Source: Symbiodinium natans (Eukaryota > Sar > Dinophyceae > Suessiales > Symbiodiniaceae). Taken from it: a stretch of 64,000 bases of DNA. Location of the stretch: assembly GCA_905221605.1 (NCBI GenBank), contig CAJNDS010002118.1, positions 248,001-312,000 on the forward strand, written 5' to 3'. Of the stretch, positions 45,589 to 58,027 are shown piece after piece; the first letter of the stretch is position 1, and the number at the start of each line of letters is the position of its first letter. Both the position numbers and the translations under genes were made by a program. The notes beneath the pieces are model-generated. The model was not told where the DNA came from and made no database searches. It saw only the letters and a list, made by a program, of their open reading frames with translations.

Positions 45589-47504
45589 CGAGGCTGAATG
45601 CACCAAGGGCCAGTCGTTGCACTCCGTGAGCTAGCGGACAGCTGACAAGCCACATGTCTGCATTAAACATGTGCGGCTCCTATGGAAGCTACGCATGCCG
45701 AAGTGCTGGTGATTACCCTCAACCCTGAACGAAAAATACTAGCTCAAGGAACCACAAAAAGCAAGAACAAAAACAACTCCAAAATTCTTGCTGCCAATTG
45801 TTAAGGAGTCTTCTTCCTTTTTTTTGGGGGGGGTTCGTATGTTACAGCAACTCCCCTGAAGTTTCGGTGTTTGGGGCTCCTGACTTGGTTTCAACCCCCT
45901 AAACCCTAAACCTGAAACTCCAAACCCCAAACCCCCTAAGCCCTAAACCCTAAACCCTAAACCCTAAACCCGAAGCCCTGAGCATGGTGTGAACGGCCGC
46001 AAGGGACCCCAAGTACCTTCTAAGGGCCTTCAAAGTACCTGGGTCAGGGGTTTGGGGTTTAGGGTTTAGGGTTTAGGGTCTAAGGGTACACCCGAACAGA
46101 ACTGAAGTTTCTGTCGGAAGCCCCCAAGAGGGTACCCAAAACCCTCTTTCCGGAAGACCCCCATTGATGTGGGGGCTCTAGGCGGGCATCGTAGGTCAGG
46201 GGCCCCCTCCAGGGGGTTTAGGGTTGAGGGTTTAGCCTGCAAATTAGTAGGCGGTTCTATCCCCAAGCAGTTTGTGCAAAAAGCTGGGTCCAAGCGTCTT
46301 TCGTGTTCTAACCTTTGCAAAACCCAAAATCAGGCCTCAACCTGAACCTTGAGAGGACTGTATGTTTCAGACTGGTTCTTAGTAGGGAACTAGGCAATAA
46401 GGGTCTCTTAGGAAAAGCACTCTTGTAGGTTGTATACAAAGGGAATTTAAGAATCCTAATTCCCGAAACCCTACTAAGAACTGGTAGGTTTCCGACACAC
46501 TTGCGTCCAATCGATGATGTCAACTAACCCTACCCACCTAAACCTAAACACCCAAATCCCAACAACCGAAAATCTCCCACAACAGGGGGGCCTCCATTCG
46601 CACTTTGTGCGTGGCCGTGTCATGAAAACCTAGCTTTGGATTTGCTTGAGGTTCTTGTCCAGGGTTTCTACCTTGGACCCTTACGGTTGCACCCTTTGGT
46701 TTGGGGACCCCTTTGAAGAACATAAGGGCCATGGTAGGAGTATATTCAGGGGAACCTTTAAGGTTTAGGGTTTAGGTTTTAGGGGATTCGCTTGATCTTA
46801 AGGATACTAGGGCTTTCAGACATGACCGCCATCCCATGCACCCTACTAGAGCTCTGGCCTCCGAAATACCTTGAAAATCAAAGAGAGTTTAGGGTTTAGG
46901 GTTTAGGGTTCAGGATTTAGGGTTTAGGGATTTAGGGTTCAGGGTAAAAGAATGATAAGGTGGATACGATAAATCCACAATGACTATACTAAACTACCAT
47001 GCTTCCTAGGGTTTAGGGTACTTAGGGTCATGCAGCACGTATATTATCAACCGTAGTTGCACAGTGCATATGTCAGGGACGTTCCGGCCCTCATGCTCCA
47101 AAGGGGTTTAGCGGTTTTGAAGTCTCAAGAGCACTTAGGGGTTTAGGGCTTATAGGGTTTAGGGTTTAGGATTTAGGAGATTTTCTACGAAGCCTAGCAG
47201 TAGACGTATGTACTTTTGGTGTAGCATGTGGGGACACCCCTATGTGGGGAAGTACCAACCTCAAACCCTGAACCTCATAAACGCAAAACCCGTATCTCCC
47301 CTAAACCCTAAACCCCAAAACCCCAAAGCCACATTCCCACGCCGAAGCCTTAAAAAACCTACAGGCCCTAGTAAAGCGCTAAAGTATGCCCTACACCTTG
47401 AACCTTAAACCCTACACCCCGCACCCTACACCCTAAACCCTGAACCCTAAATCCTACACCCTACAGTAAGTGAACCCTAAAGCCTGAATCCTACATCTGC
47501 CCAG
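45589..47504. repeat. Intergenic stretch between the ankyrin gene and the next exon candidate
   Basis: Arrays are short here. A minus-strand open island near 46315-46225 (LEHERRLDPAFCTNCLGIEP) has a CxxC. Element fragments near 46380-46480 and 46700-46755. Confidence 0.45.
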
Positions 47505-47577
47505 GGAACCATCGCGGTTTTGCGTGAGCTGGTCCAGCAACACCGCGCCTTGCAGGAAGACCTGGCTAGGGATTTGG
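47505..47577 (+). CDS. Exon candidate encoding a helical segment
   Basis: Acceptor CTGCCCAG, donor TTGG|GTTTAGGG. Encodes GTIAVLRELVQQHRALQEDL then ARDL; the heptad-like pattern suggests a coiled coil. Third positions are strongly G/C. CCCTAAA lies to the left, a TTTAGGG array to the right. Confidence 0.48.
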
Positions 47578-47862
47578 GTTTAGGGTTTAGGGTCTAGGGT
47601 CTAGGGTCTAGGGTTTAGGGTTTAGGGTTTGGGGTTTAGGGTTTAGGGTTTAGGGTTTCCGGTTTGGGGGGGGGGGGGGGAGTGGGCGTAGAGTTTTGGC
47701 TTAGGGCTTGCAGTTCGGGTTTGGGATTTGGGGACTAACCCTAAACCCTAAACCCTGAACCCCCTCGTCGCCTCCACGGGCAGCAGAAGCGCTTCTGAGC
47801 CGGCGATCCACCAGTGTCCGAAGAGAACGGGGCTGCGATCCCAGCGCCTAAGGGGTTTGGGG

Positions 47863-47965
47863 TCTTGGGTTTAAGGATTTCGGATTTAGGGTTTAGGGAT
47901 TTGAGGGGTTTGGTTTTGGGGTTTAGGGATTTAGGATTTAGGGATTTAAGGTTTGGGGTTTAGGG
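47863..47965. repeat. Telomere-like block with 25-bp flanking duplication
   Basis: Degenerate TTTAGGG/TTTGGGG units. Flanks 47838-47862 and 47966-47990 match over 25 bp with one mismatch (CAGCGCCTAAGGGG / AAGCGCCTAAGGGG). Confidence 0.78.
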
Positions 47966-48425
47966 ATCCAAGCGCCTAAGGGGTTTGGGGTTTAGGGATT
48001 TAAGGTTTAGGGTTTTTAAGGTTTGGGGTTTAGGGTTGAAGGAGGTTTAGGATTCCGGCAAGTTTGCCAGGTACCGCTTCATGAGGCCTTATTTTCGGGC
48101 ATCTTACAGGGTATTTGGCAGGGGGGTTGCGGCGTTTCCGGACTCAGCCCTCAACCCCAAACCCTAAGACCCAAACTTGGGGCGGGCTTAGGGTTTAAGT
48201 AGGGGTTCAGGGTTCAGGGTTTAGGCGCTGCAAGTAGGGTTTTAGAAGATCTTGAGTTGTGCCTCTGTCGCTTATGGCCTCGCGGTATGCACAAACCCTA
48301 AACCCTAAACCCTACAGCCCTAAGCCGCCCCTAGGGTTTTGCGGTTTGGGACTCGGGGAGGTCAGTTCATAGCCCTAAACCCTAAACCCTAAACCCTAAA
48401 AGCCCTAAACCCTAAACTCGCAAAC

Positions 48426-48510
48426 CCCCCGAATCAGGATGCTGGGTCTGCCCCAGGCACGCCGGGTTGGCATCCTTGTGCCCGCAGTGCCAGAAGATGA
48501 CCTCGGCAGG
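48426..48510 (-). CDS. Exon candidate with Cys/His cluster
   Basis: Acceptor TTTAAAG, donor GGG|GTTTGCG. Encodes PAEVIFWHCGHKDANPACLG; the C-x-H...C spacing could bind metal, but no named finger is recognised. Third positions are mostly G/C. Confidence 0.42.
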
Positions 48511-49237
48511 CTTTAAAGGGTCCTAAACCCTAAACCCTAAACCCCAAACCCGAAACCCTAAATCCTAAACCCTAAACCCTAAACCCTAACCCCTAACCCC
48601 TAAACCCTAAACCCTAAACCCTAGAATAGAAAGTGACAAGAGAAGAGGGGTATGAATAGTGAGACTTGCTGAACGGAATTTGCCTTGAAAAGTTTGCTTC
48701 ATGAAGGATGTCCATTCTGTCTGCTAGGTTGTCCAGAGCCTCTTTTTGAGCCCACAAAAAGGGGTGTTAATCAAAAAGCTACTTCGGGAAAAAAACCGAA
48801 CTCGGTGTTTAGTTCTTGCTGCCAGCTTTTTCAATCAAGGACGGTGTGGCCTCAGCTGGTCCAAACAGTATCTGCAGAGCCAGTCGGGAGAATCGATTCC
48901 TTAACAAGATCCTTTCCAACAACACGCCCCAAAATGGGGGGGTTGATGAATATGGTGGGTGCCCTTTTTTGGGGTCCGCCATTTTCGTAAACCCTTGGGT
49001 GTGCCCTTTACGAAGAGGCCCCGAAGAGGCCAGAGAAGACCCAGAAAGGCCCAGAAGAGACCCCCCCCCCCCGACCAACGTCGACTATTGCGACCCAGGT
49101 CCCACAATTCTGTTCCCACCCCCCCCCCCCCCCCCCCCAACAAAAAAAGAGCCTATGAAAGTCTTGAAGCACCGAACCCTAAACCCGAACCCCAAACCCC
49201 AAACCCTAAACGCCAAACCCTAAACCCTAAACCTCAG

Positions 49238-49973
49238 GAGCTGAAAACCCTGCTCAGCCCGGCCGAGGGTCGTTCAGGTCACCATCCTGCACGCCGCTGT
49301 CAGGTTGGAGCTTGGGGTTTAGGGTTTAGGGCTTAGGGCTTAGGGCTTAGGGTTTAGGGTTTAGGGTTTGGGGTTTAGGGTTTAGGGTCTGGGGTTTAGG
49401 GTTTGGGGTTTAGGGCTTGGGGGTTGGGGGTTGTGGTTTGGGGGTTATAGGGCTTGGGGGTTAGGGTTTGGGGTTTAATTAGGGTTTAGGGTTTGAGGTT
49501 TAGGGTCTAGGGTTTTGGGGTTTAGGGTTTGGGGTTTAGGGTTCAGGGTTTGGGGTTTAGGGCTTGGGGTTAGGATATAAGGATGTTGGGGTTTAGGTTT
49601 TAGGATTTAGCGCATTAGGGTTGTGGGGTTTAGGGTGCTGGGGTTTTGGGTGCTAGGGCTTGGGGCTTAGAGTTTGAGGGTCGAGGGTTTAGCGCAGTAG
49701 TGTTTAGGGTGTTGGGGTTTAGGGTGTATGGGTTTGGGGCTTCGGGCTTAGGATTCGGGAACCCAGGCAATAGGGCATGTAGGGAATTTTGGTTCAGGGC
49801 TTGAAAGCACGGGCTGATCCAACGAAAGCATTCGTTTCAAAACCCTGCAAACTTACTGTAAACCCTCAAACCCCCATGCACAGCTGTGCCTGGAAGACGC
49901 CGTTAATCTGCTTGTGGTTGGTGCGAGACGTGTTGGTGAGCTGCGCAGGAGGTCAGGCGGCATGGACTTATGA
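49238..49973 (+). CDS. Two exon candidates joined across a telomeric-repeat intron; terminal
   Basis: Exon 49238-49303 (acceptor CCTCAG, 22 codons, ELKTLLSPAEGRSGHHPARR) and exon 49884-49973 (acceptor TGCACAG; LCLEDAVNLLVVGARRVGEL, then TGA). The 580-nt intron (49304-49883) begins GTTGGAGC and is largely TTTAGGG/TTTGGGG repeat in sense orientation. Both junction ends are phase 0. The helical exon at 47505 may belong to the same gene. Function unknown. Confidence 0.48.
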
Positions 49974-50180
49974 AGGGCTTCAGGGTGTACAGGGTTTCGG
50001 ATGTAGGGTTTGGGGCTTAAGGGGCTTGAGGGGCCTAGGGGCCCCTAGACCCTCAGGGCTCAGGATTGAGGGTTGGAAGGGCTGGGTTCCAGTTTGAGGC
50101 TTTAGGGTCCAGGGTTTGGGGAGGAACCCCATGAACCCCAAACCCTAGACCCTAGACCCTATACCCTAAACCCTAAATCC

Positions 50181-50327
50181 TACTCGGAAGTTCAGGGTAC
50201 TTATTCACCAATTGCAACTGCACTTAAAACCCACTTCTAAGTCGTCCCTTAAGTGCCCCAATACGGTTATGCTTTGGGTTATAAGTACAGTTCTAACTGG
50301 TTAATAAGTACCATGAACCTTCAAGTA
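50181..50327. mobile_element. Palindromic element, GGAGGTTCATGG family, copy 3
   Basis: Left end diverged (CGGAAGTTCAGGGTAC), right end TACCATGAACCTTCAAGTA. Confidence 0.7.
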
Positions 50328-50373
50328 CCCTCTGGGTCCCTGCAATGGTGTGGGGTTTAGGGTTTAGGGTTTA

Positions 50374-50450
50374 GGGTTAGAGGGTTAGAGGGTTAGAGGG
50401 TTAGAGGGTTAGAGGGTTAGAGGGTTAGAGGGTTAGAGGGTTAGAGGGTT
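50374..50450. repeat. Tandem array of GGGTTAGA, about nine units
   Basis: Perfect 8-bp period within a TTTAGGG region; a homogenised variant array. Confidence 0.9.
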
Positions 50451-50579
50451 TAGGGTTGAGGGTTTAGGGTTTAGGGTTCAGGGTCTAGGGTTTAGGGCTT
50501 AGGGTTGAGGGAAAAGGGTTTAGGGTTTAGGGTTCAGGGTTTAGGGTTTAGGGCAACTCACCCAGGCCTAGACCCATGC

Positions 50580-50745
50580 TGTACGTCCGTCTTCGAAGCA
50601 AATCTTCACGGAACCATCTCTCTCGTCGATGTCCTCAATGGAGATCGCTTGCTCGATCTGGAAGGAACTTTCATGCCAAGCTCAAGAGATGCGGAAGGAT
50701 TGCCTTTTCGTCTGTACTGCTCGCTTCGTCGAGCTCCTCGTCAAC
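50580..50745 (-). other. Island open on both strands
   Basis: Minus strand: VDEELDEASSTDEK, a 46-nt GC-AG stretch, then ISIEDIDERDGSVKICFEDG and stop. Plus strand: one uninterrupted frame (NLHGTISLVDVLNGDRLLDL). I prefer minus because of its third-position G/C, but it is not decided. Confidence 0.35.
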
Positions 50746-52118
50746 CCTAAACCCTAAACCCTAAACCCTAAACCCTAAACCCTAGAGCTCTGAACCCGAA
50801 CCCCTCAACCCGGCAAGCTACACCCAGAACCCCGAGCCAGCAATCAAAGGCTTGGGCCGGAAGCCAACTCCAAAACCCTCCCATACCCTAAACCCTAAAA
50901 ACCAAACCTAACGCCATGCAAAACTCTCCATCCTAAGCCCTCCCCCCCCCCCCCCCCCCCCGCCCAGAAAATAAGAAAAACAAAAACAAAACAAACGAAA
51001 ACTGTAAACCCCACAGGCTGAGACCAACATCCTAAATACCCTGTAAGCAATAGCCCTAAAACCCGACAGCCCTATGGCCCTAAAACCCTAACGCCTTGAA
51101 GTAGCCCTAAAACCTAAGCCCTAAAACCACGAAACGCCCTGGATGCCCCAGGTCACCAAGGCCTTCGGGCTCAGGAGACCCTAAACCCTAAGCCCCAAAC
51201 CCTAGCACCCGAAACCCCAGCACCCTAAACCCCAACACCCTAACAAAATCCTAAGCCTTAAGCCCCAAACCTAACCTAAACCCTAAACCCTAGCCCTAAA
51301 CCCTAGACCCTAAACCCAAAAAGCCCTGATTCCCTGAACCCCTGAAGTGCCCCGCGCCTGCGTGATGACCCACACCAGGGATACGTCCGAGTCGTTGTCC
51401 CCACTTTCGGGCCTGGCTTCGGGTCGATAGTTCATCGGGCTTCGGGCCTGGCCCACACAAAGGGGATGAAGGGTTTGGGGTTTAGGGTTTAGGGTTTGGG
51501 GTTTAGGGTTCAGGGTTTAATATGGGGTTGATCTAGGGTTCATGTCGGGTTTGTAAGGCTTATAAGGGGTTGAAATAGGGTCTATATCGGGTTTGTAAGG
51601 CTTCTAAGGCTTATGAGGCTTATGAGGCTCCATCGAGGACTCGTCCTTATTCCCCACCTTCGGCGTGGGCTTGTTGCATTTTACGTCAACCAAACTGTTC
51701 CCCTGGCCCCCAACGAGTGCCCGCCGAGGCATCCCTGGAGCTTCCACTCAACAGATCCCTATGATGGGCTCTGTTTTGTTGTGGGCCTCTACTCTTATAG
51801 CATACTTTAAGGCTTCGGGTTTAGGGTTTAGGGTTTAGGGTTTAGGGTTTAGGGTTTAGGGTTTAGGATTTCCGAGGAAGGCCAATGTTCTTTACCATCG
51901 CGCCCTGCATCCCAGCCTTGTGAGGAGGTGTGGCCACGGAAGGGCCCTAGGCGGCGGCGCAAGCTGTAGGGTTTAGGGTTTCGGGCGCCTAGGGGTTCGA
52001 GTTCTTCCTGGCTCACAATGCACAATGTGGCAAGGAGTTTAGGTTTGGGGTAGTCTAATAACCCTAAACCCTAAACCCTAAACCCCAAACCCTAAACCCT
52101 AAACCCTAAACCCTAAAC
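50746..52118. repeat. Arrays and islands
   Basis: CCCTAAA variants to 51330; minus island near 51430-51345 (ESGDNDSDVSLVWVITQARG); plus frames open at 51620-51810; plus island 51868-51956 ending KGPRRRRKL-stop. C run at 50942-50960. Confidence 0.45.
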
Positions 52119-52195
52119 CAGAGGCTGCTGATTCGAGATCTCAGCGGCCGGAAGTTCATGATGCCATGGTCGTTGCGGATCTGCTGAGCCAGCTC
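52119..52195 (-). CDS. Exon candidate with clean splice sites
   Basis: Acceptor CGCACAG|GAG, donor CTCTG|GTTTAGGG directly into a CCCTAAA array (plus sense). Encodes ELAQQIRNDHGIMNFRPLRS. The nearest plus-strand frame meets a stop, so the strand is better supported than for most islands. Confidence 0.5.
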
Positions 52196-52644
52196 CTGTG
52201 CGTTTAGGGTTTAGGGTTTAGGGTTTAGGGTTTAGGGTTTAGGGTTTAGGGTTTAGGGTTTGGGTTTAGGGTTTGGGGTTTAGGGCTTGGGGTTTTGGGG
52301 TTTAGGGTTTGGGGTTTTAGGGTTTGGGGTTTCGGGTTTAGGGTTTAGGGATTGAAAACTCAAAGCCCCTAAAAGTGAGCCTTTTGGCCCCTTCAACCCA
52401 TAAAGGCTGTAAAGCCGAAAAACCCTCTAAGCACTAAACCCCCTCAGCCCCGAACCCTAACACCCAAACCCTACGCCCCGCAAGCACTAAAGCCCTAAAG
52501 GCGTAGCACTACTAGCTACCAGAGTAACCTAGGCCTGGAATACAAAGGGTGCCCTTTTGCTCTGAATCAGGGCTTTCAAGAGAACCCACCAGAAAGCCGC
52601 AAAAAAAAGAAACAAGGGCCCTCCTGGTCCTTGACGATGGCGGC

Positions 52645-52779
52645 TACTTGGAGGTTCATGGTACTTGTTAACCAATTAATCACTGTACTTATAACTGTAC
52701 TTATAACCATGTTAGGACATTACAAGTGGGTTTTCAGTACAGTTATAATTGGTTGATAAGTACCATGAACCTCCAAGTA
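52645..52779. mobile_element. Palindromic element, GGAGGTTCATGG family, copy 4
   Basis: 135 bp, ends match copy 1 almost exactly. Confidence 0.75.
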
Positions 52780-53039
52780 GTGGCAAGTCCAGCTCCAGTG
52801 CAACACGATTTTAAAGTCCGACCCCAGCAGGACTTGTTGGGGTTGAGTTTAGGGTTTAGGACCCAAAACTCAGATCCCGAATCCCTTAAACCCCTGGACC
52901 TGCCTCGCCTAAACCGTAAACCCCAAACCCTGAACCCCAAACCCCAAACTCCAAACCCTAAACCCTAAACCCTAAACCCCAAACCCCAAACCCCAAGCCC
53001 CAAACCCCAAACCCTAAACCCTAAACCCGAAAACCCAAA

Positions 53040-55790
53040 CCCTAAACCCCAAAAGCAAAAGCGGGAGTTCACACTACTGGTCCGGCTCGAGAAGCTCCGC
53101 GGCCAGCATGGCCGCATTGGTCACCTGCATTTTTCGCGGTCGCATAAGGGCGCTAGGAGGGGGGGGGGTTAGGGTTTAGGGTTTAGGGTTTAGGGTTTAG
53201 GGTTTAGGGATTAGGGTTTAGGGTTTAGGGTTTAGGGTTCGGTTCAGGAGCTTGGGTTTATTTCGGGCCCAGGGTGGCTGAGTTCAGAGACTGCTTCGGA
53301 GTTTGGCTTTCCCAGCCCTAAATAGAGTCCCTTGATTGTAGTTCTTCTGATGGTACTTGCAGAACAATTTAGGGTTTAGGCGGTTTAGGGTTTAGGGTTT
53401 AGGGTTTAGGGTTTAGGGTTTAGGGTTTAGGGTTTAGGGTTTAGGGTTTAGGGGATCAATGTAGCAAGGCAGAAGACTGGTACACCCAGATCAGGTTCGC
53501 CAGAACACAGCAACCACGGAGAAAGAAGGACTTAAGGGTTCCTGCTTTCAATAACAAATAACAAACTGACTGACCTAAATAGGTTCAGAACCCCAAGCCC
53601 CTAAAACCCTAAACCCCTAAACCTCTAAAACCCTAAACCCTAACCGTAAACCGTAAACCCTAAACACCTAAATGCCTAAACCCCTAAACCCCTACTAAAC
53701 CCTTAAACCCCTAAACCCCTAAATCCTCACGCCCTCAAACCCTACACCCCGAAAGCCTAAGCCCAGATATCGGCATCCGATGCCTCAAAAGGTTTATGGT
53801 GTCGGAGTTAGGTGTTGTGGGGGTTTAGGGGTTAGGGTTTAGAGTTTAGGGTTTAGGGTTTGCGGTTTAGGGGTTTGCTAAGCTCCCTAGTGCACGTGTC
53901 GAAAAAACAAAGCATCGAGAAAAAGGTGGAGCTTTACTTTTTTGCCGGCAAGCCTTGCAAGTCCAGGGTCATTTGAGGTTCAGGGGGTTTTGGGTTTAGG
54001 GTTTAGAAATTGAGGGTTTTGGGGATTTAGGGTATTTGGGCTCAAGGGTTTTAGGGTTCAGGGGTTGCGTGATCAGTGACTTCGTTAGGCGGAATCCCTT
54101 CAGCTAGCCATGCAAGGACGCGCGGGGGCAAGAATGACGACAAGGGTCACTCTCACCTACATCCTGATCATCCTAAACCTAAAACCCTGAAACCCTCAAA
54201 CCCTAAAACCCTAAAACGCCAAAACCCTAAAAACCTAAACCCCTAAACCCTAAACCCAAGCAGCGTGGGAGTCTAAAGATACCTCTACAGGACTACTTGG
54301 AGGTTCATGGTACTCATTAACTAATTATAACCGTACTTACAACTACATTAGGGTACTTAAGGGGCTTATAAGTGGGTTATAGGTACAATTTGAATTGGTT
54401 AATAAAGTACCGTGAACCTCCAGGTATGTTTTCGGGCAGCAGCGCCTCCTCGCCAGCAACAAGCCAGAAATGGTAGCCCACTTTGTCCGCCTGCGTGGGG
54501 TTTAGGGTTTAGGGTTCAGGGTGTTCAGCTAGTATGCTTGGCGGCTTACATAGTGGTGTAGGCCGGGGTCTGTAGAAGCTCCAACCTCACAAGCCATCCG
54601 CAGTTTTGGGCCTAAACCCTAAACCCTAATTAAACCCCAGACCCCCCTTTTTTTGAGGGGGGGGGGGGGGGGGGGGAGCACCCTATACTAGGGGGGGGGG
54701 GGGGGGGGATTTAGGGGTCTAACATTATGTTTCTATGGGCTATAGGGGTTATATGAGGATTATGACCCATAGATCAAAACAATCTATCCTAAATCCCCCC
54801 CAAGTTCCCCTAACCCAGGTTTCGGGGGTTAGGGCTTACTCTAGGGTCTAAGGCTTTTAGGGACTCAGCAATGGTTAGGCTTTAGGGTTTCGGTTGTGGG
54901 GCTCAGTAGTTGAGGCAAAATTCCTGAAATAAGTTTCGGGAAAGAGGGAGTCCCTGGGCAGGAGGGGCACCCGTAGATTTTTTCTAGGGACACATGACCC
55001 TACTACCCTAGATAAGCCAACAGGTTTAGGGTTTAGGGTTGAGGGTTTAAGGTGTGGGTATGGCTACTACGAGAAAAAAAGGATACCCACCCCTAGACCC
55101 TAAACCCCAAACCCTGAACCGTAAACCGTTTCTCTTGCGAATCCTACACCCCAAACCTTAAAAGGATTGAGGGTTCACGCCGGGCACTTTCAGGGTTTAG
55201 GTTGCTTTCGAGTTTAGGGTTTAGGGTTTAGGGTTTAGGGTTTAGGCCTCCAAACCCTAAATCCTATAAGAGCCTAAGCCCTTTATCAGTTGCAGATGCA
55301 GGCGCCCACATGCCCTGTGAGCGGCGGATTGCGTTGTGCCTGAGAGAACGACATGCATGCGTCCGGGTTACAGAGGTTTGCAACTTGGGTGCAGGGCTTA
55401 GGGCTTAGGTGCCTGAGGGCGCGCATGCACAACGCCTCAAATTTCGGGTTTGGGGATTTGGGTTTAGGCTCTATGGCTCTGGTACTTTAGGGTTTAGGTA
55501 AAGCCCCAGGATCAAGAAGCAGCAGGGTTTAGGGTTTAGGGTTTAGGGTTTAAGGCTTGGGGCAAGGACTGACCATGACGCCGTGCTCAAGGGCTGGGTG
55601 ACAACTCAGGTCGTATAGCAGAAGAACCCAACCCCGGGGTACTTTTCACCTTTCAACCTGCAAAGTGCCCTGAGACTGTTTAGGGTTTAGGGTTTAGGGT
55701 TTAGGGTTTAGGGTTTAGGGTTTAGGGTTTAGGGTTTAGGGTTTAGTCAACCTAAGCCTAAACCCCCCAAAAATTGGTTAACCCTATGAA
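53040..55790. repeat. Arrays, long G runs and islands
   Basis: TTTAGGG arrays 53168-53240, 53377-53453, 55678-55746. Islands near 53157-53078 and 53460-53570 are open on both strands; minus island 53373-53300 (KLFCKYHQKNYNQGTLFRAG); plus island 55295-55375 (DAGAHMPCERRIALCLRERH). G runs of about 20 bp at 54655-54676 and 54690-54708. Confidence 0.45.
54294..54426. mobile_element. Palindromic element, GGAGGTTCATGG family, copy 5
   Basis: Left context CAG|GAC, right context CCTCCAG|GTATG: fits a GA-AG intron on the plus strand. The sequence after it is open (LLASNKPEMVAHFVRLRG). Confidence 0.72.
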
Positions 55791-55896
55791 CTGGAATGTT
55801 CCACCCTATACTAGCAGTCCTTCATGGGGATTATAGTAGTAGCCCCCCCTATTATAATCTCTATTTAGGACTGCTAGTATAAGGGGAACATCCCAA
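55791..55896. mobile_element. Palindromic element, GGGATGTTCCC family, copy 6
   Basis: Arms CACCCTATACTAGCAGTCCT and AGGACTGCTAGTATAAGGGG. Confidence 0.75.
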
Positions 55897-56179
55897 CCTA
55901 AAAGTCCTAAAACCCTAAACCCTAAACCCTCAACCCTAAACCTAAAAGTCCTAAAACCCCAAGCCCCGAAATCCCTTCTTGGAAGCTCTTTTTGACTTAG
56001 CAAGTCTACTTCGTATGCCCTCGAAACCCTCTTATACTCCCCATGACCCACCTTACTAACCTTACTTACTACGTCAAAAGGGCTTGAACCCTAAACCCTA
56101 AACCCTAAACCCTAAACCCTAAACCCTAAATTTAAACCCTAATCCCTAAACCCTGAACCCTAAACCCTAAACCCTAAAC

Positions 56180-56250
56180 CCTTCAGCTCGAAGGGCGTCC
56201 AGGGCCCGGTGGCGGCCACGGTAAGGCTGTCTGCTGCCAGTCCAGCACAC
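56180..56250 (-). CDS. Exon candidate
   Basis: Acceptor CAACCCAG, donor GAAGG|GTTTAGGG. Encodes CAGLAADSLTVAATGPWTPF. The plus strand of the same island has a CTTCAG acceptor and a GTAAGG donor, so strand is uncertain. Confidence 0.38.
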
Positions 56251-56267
56251 CTGGGTTGGGGTTCAGG

Positions 56268-56389
56268 GTTTAGGGTTTAGGGTTTAGGGTTTAGGGTTTA
56301 GGGCTTAGGGCTTAGGGCTTAGGGCTTAGGGTTTAGGGTTTAGGGTTTAGGGTTTAGGGTTTAGGGTTTAGGGTTTAGGGTTTAGGGCA
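56268..56389 (+). repeat. Long TTTAGGG array with TTAGGGC variants
   Basis: About 17 units, four of them GCTTAGG. Confidence 0.9.
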
Positions 56390-56471
56390 CCTGGATTGGG
56401 GTTTCGTACTCCCTCTGACTTCTTCGGGCTTGGGGCTAGGGTTTATAGGGTTGAGGGTTGAGGGTTTAGGG

Positions 56472-56595
56472 CTATATGAAGCAGGGTATATATTTCTTGT
56501 ACCCCCAAAAGGACACCCGGCATGTACACCAATATTAACATGAACCTTATAATATACACCACCAAGAACAGCAAGATAAACCCTACTTCATATAG
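56472..56595. mobile_element. Inverted-repeat element, CTATATGAAGCAGGG type
   Basis: CTATATGAAGCAGGG to CCCTACTTCATATAG, 124 bp; single copy seen. Confidence 0.65.
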
Positions 56596-57079
56596 GGTTG
56601 AGTTGATTAGGGGGGGGGGATGGTCTAAGGAACATAAAGGGGCACCCTCAGGGTTTAGGGTTTAGGGTTTAGGGGTTTCATTCTCTGTACTAGACCCAAC
56701 AGCAACCTGGGAATGAAAAGCTTACCCTATCATGGCTTTCAAGGGGCTTAGAAGGGGAACCAAGACCTTACCCTAAAGAAAGGGAATAAGGGCCTAACCC
56801 TACACCCTCAATCCTAAACCCCAAGCCCCTAGATGCTAGGAGAGAACTGAAGCCTGGAAGTTGTTAGGCCCTTCTAGGGCCTTGGGGCCTGAAAGAAGGG
56901 CCAGGTTTAGGAGCTTATAGTGTTTAGGGCTGAGGGCTCAAGAGTTTTTGTGGTTTACAAGGCTTAAAGGATTTATAGGGTTTTAACAAGAAAGACCTAG
57001 TAATACACAAGCATGAGGTACAAGCCTTTGAGGACATGGTTTTTACCGCTGGCTCAAGCCTGAGAACTCTGCACTACGC

Positions 57080-58027
57080 TCAGGAGACGAGTCTTCTTCG
57101 CTTCATGGCAGGTTCCGAGTTGTTGGTGCCAACGTCCTTGTTGCTGCCGGCCTCCACCAGCACACGAGCGACTTCAACGTGGCCATTGCCAGCTGCCATC
57201 ATGAGCGCAGTGATGCCACTGTTGGAAGCCACGTCCTTGTCGGCGCCGGCCTCAACCAGCAAGCGCGCGACTTCAACGTGGCCACGCATGGCTGCCGCCA
57301 TCAAGGCTGTGTTGCCATCATTGTCCACAATGTTCTTGTCGGCACCGGCCCCCACCAGCAAACGCACGATTTCAACATGGCCATTGGCTGCTGCGATATG
57401 CAGCGCTGGGATGCCTTCTTTGGAAGTCACGTCCTTGTAGGCGCCGCCCTCAACCAGCAAGTGCGCGACTTCAACGTGGCCACGCGTAGCGGCCAAAAAC
57501 AGAGCTGGGATGCCGCCTTTGTACGTCAGATCCTTGTCGACGCCGGCCTCAACCAGCAAACGCACGACCTCAACATGGCCACTCATAGCTGCCGTCATCA
57601 AGGCTGTGTTGCCCTCGTTGTCGCCAATGTTCTTGTCGGCACCCGCCTCCACCAGCAAACGCGCCGCTTCAACATTGCCGTCGGCAGCTAGTATATGCAG
57701 CGCTGGGGTGCCTCTTTTGGAAGTCACATCCTTGTCCGCGCCGGCCTCAACCAGCAAACGCATGACTTCAACGTGGCCATTGGCAGCTGCCATCATGAGC
57801 GCGGTGATGCCACTGTTGGAAGCCACGTCCTTGTCGGCGCCGGCCTCAACCAGCAAGCGCGCGACTTCAACGTGGCCACACATGGCCGCTGCCATCAAGG
57901 CCGTGTTGCCCTCGTTGTCGGCCATGTTCTTGTCGGCACCGGCCTCCACCAGCACGCGCGCGACTTCAACATGGTCGCTGACAGCGGCCATAATCAGCAG
58001 CGGGAGGCCATTTTTGCAAGTCACATC
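57080..58027 (-). other. Last exon of the 16-exon ankyrin gene (uninterrupted repeat block)
   Basis: A single 948-nt exon encodes about nine ankyrin repeats without any intron, while the upstream repeats are split almost one intron per repeat. Insertion history or gene conversion may have kept this end clean. Confidence 0.8.

Noticed and set aside
48685-49223. Overlapping 80-135 codon frames on both strands
   Set aside because: They pass through poly-C and telomeric repeat, and overlap in three frames; nothing favours one.
57045-57065. GGCTCAAG reminiscent of the end of the dinoflagellate spliced leader
   Set aside because: Only eight bases agree; the preceding CCATTTTGG part is missing and there is no donor or small-RNA gene context.
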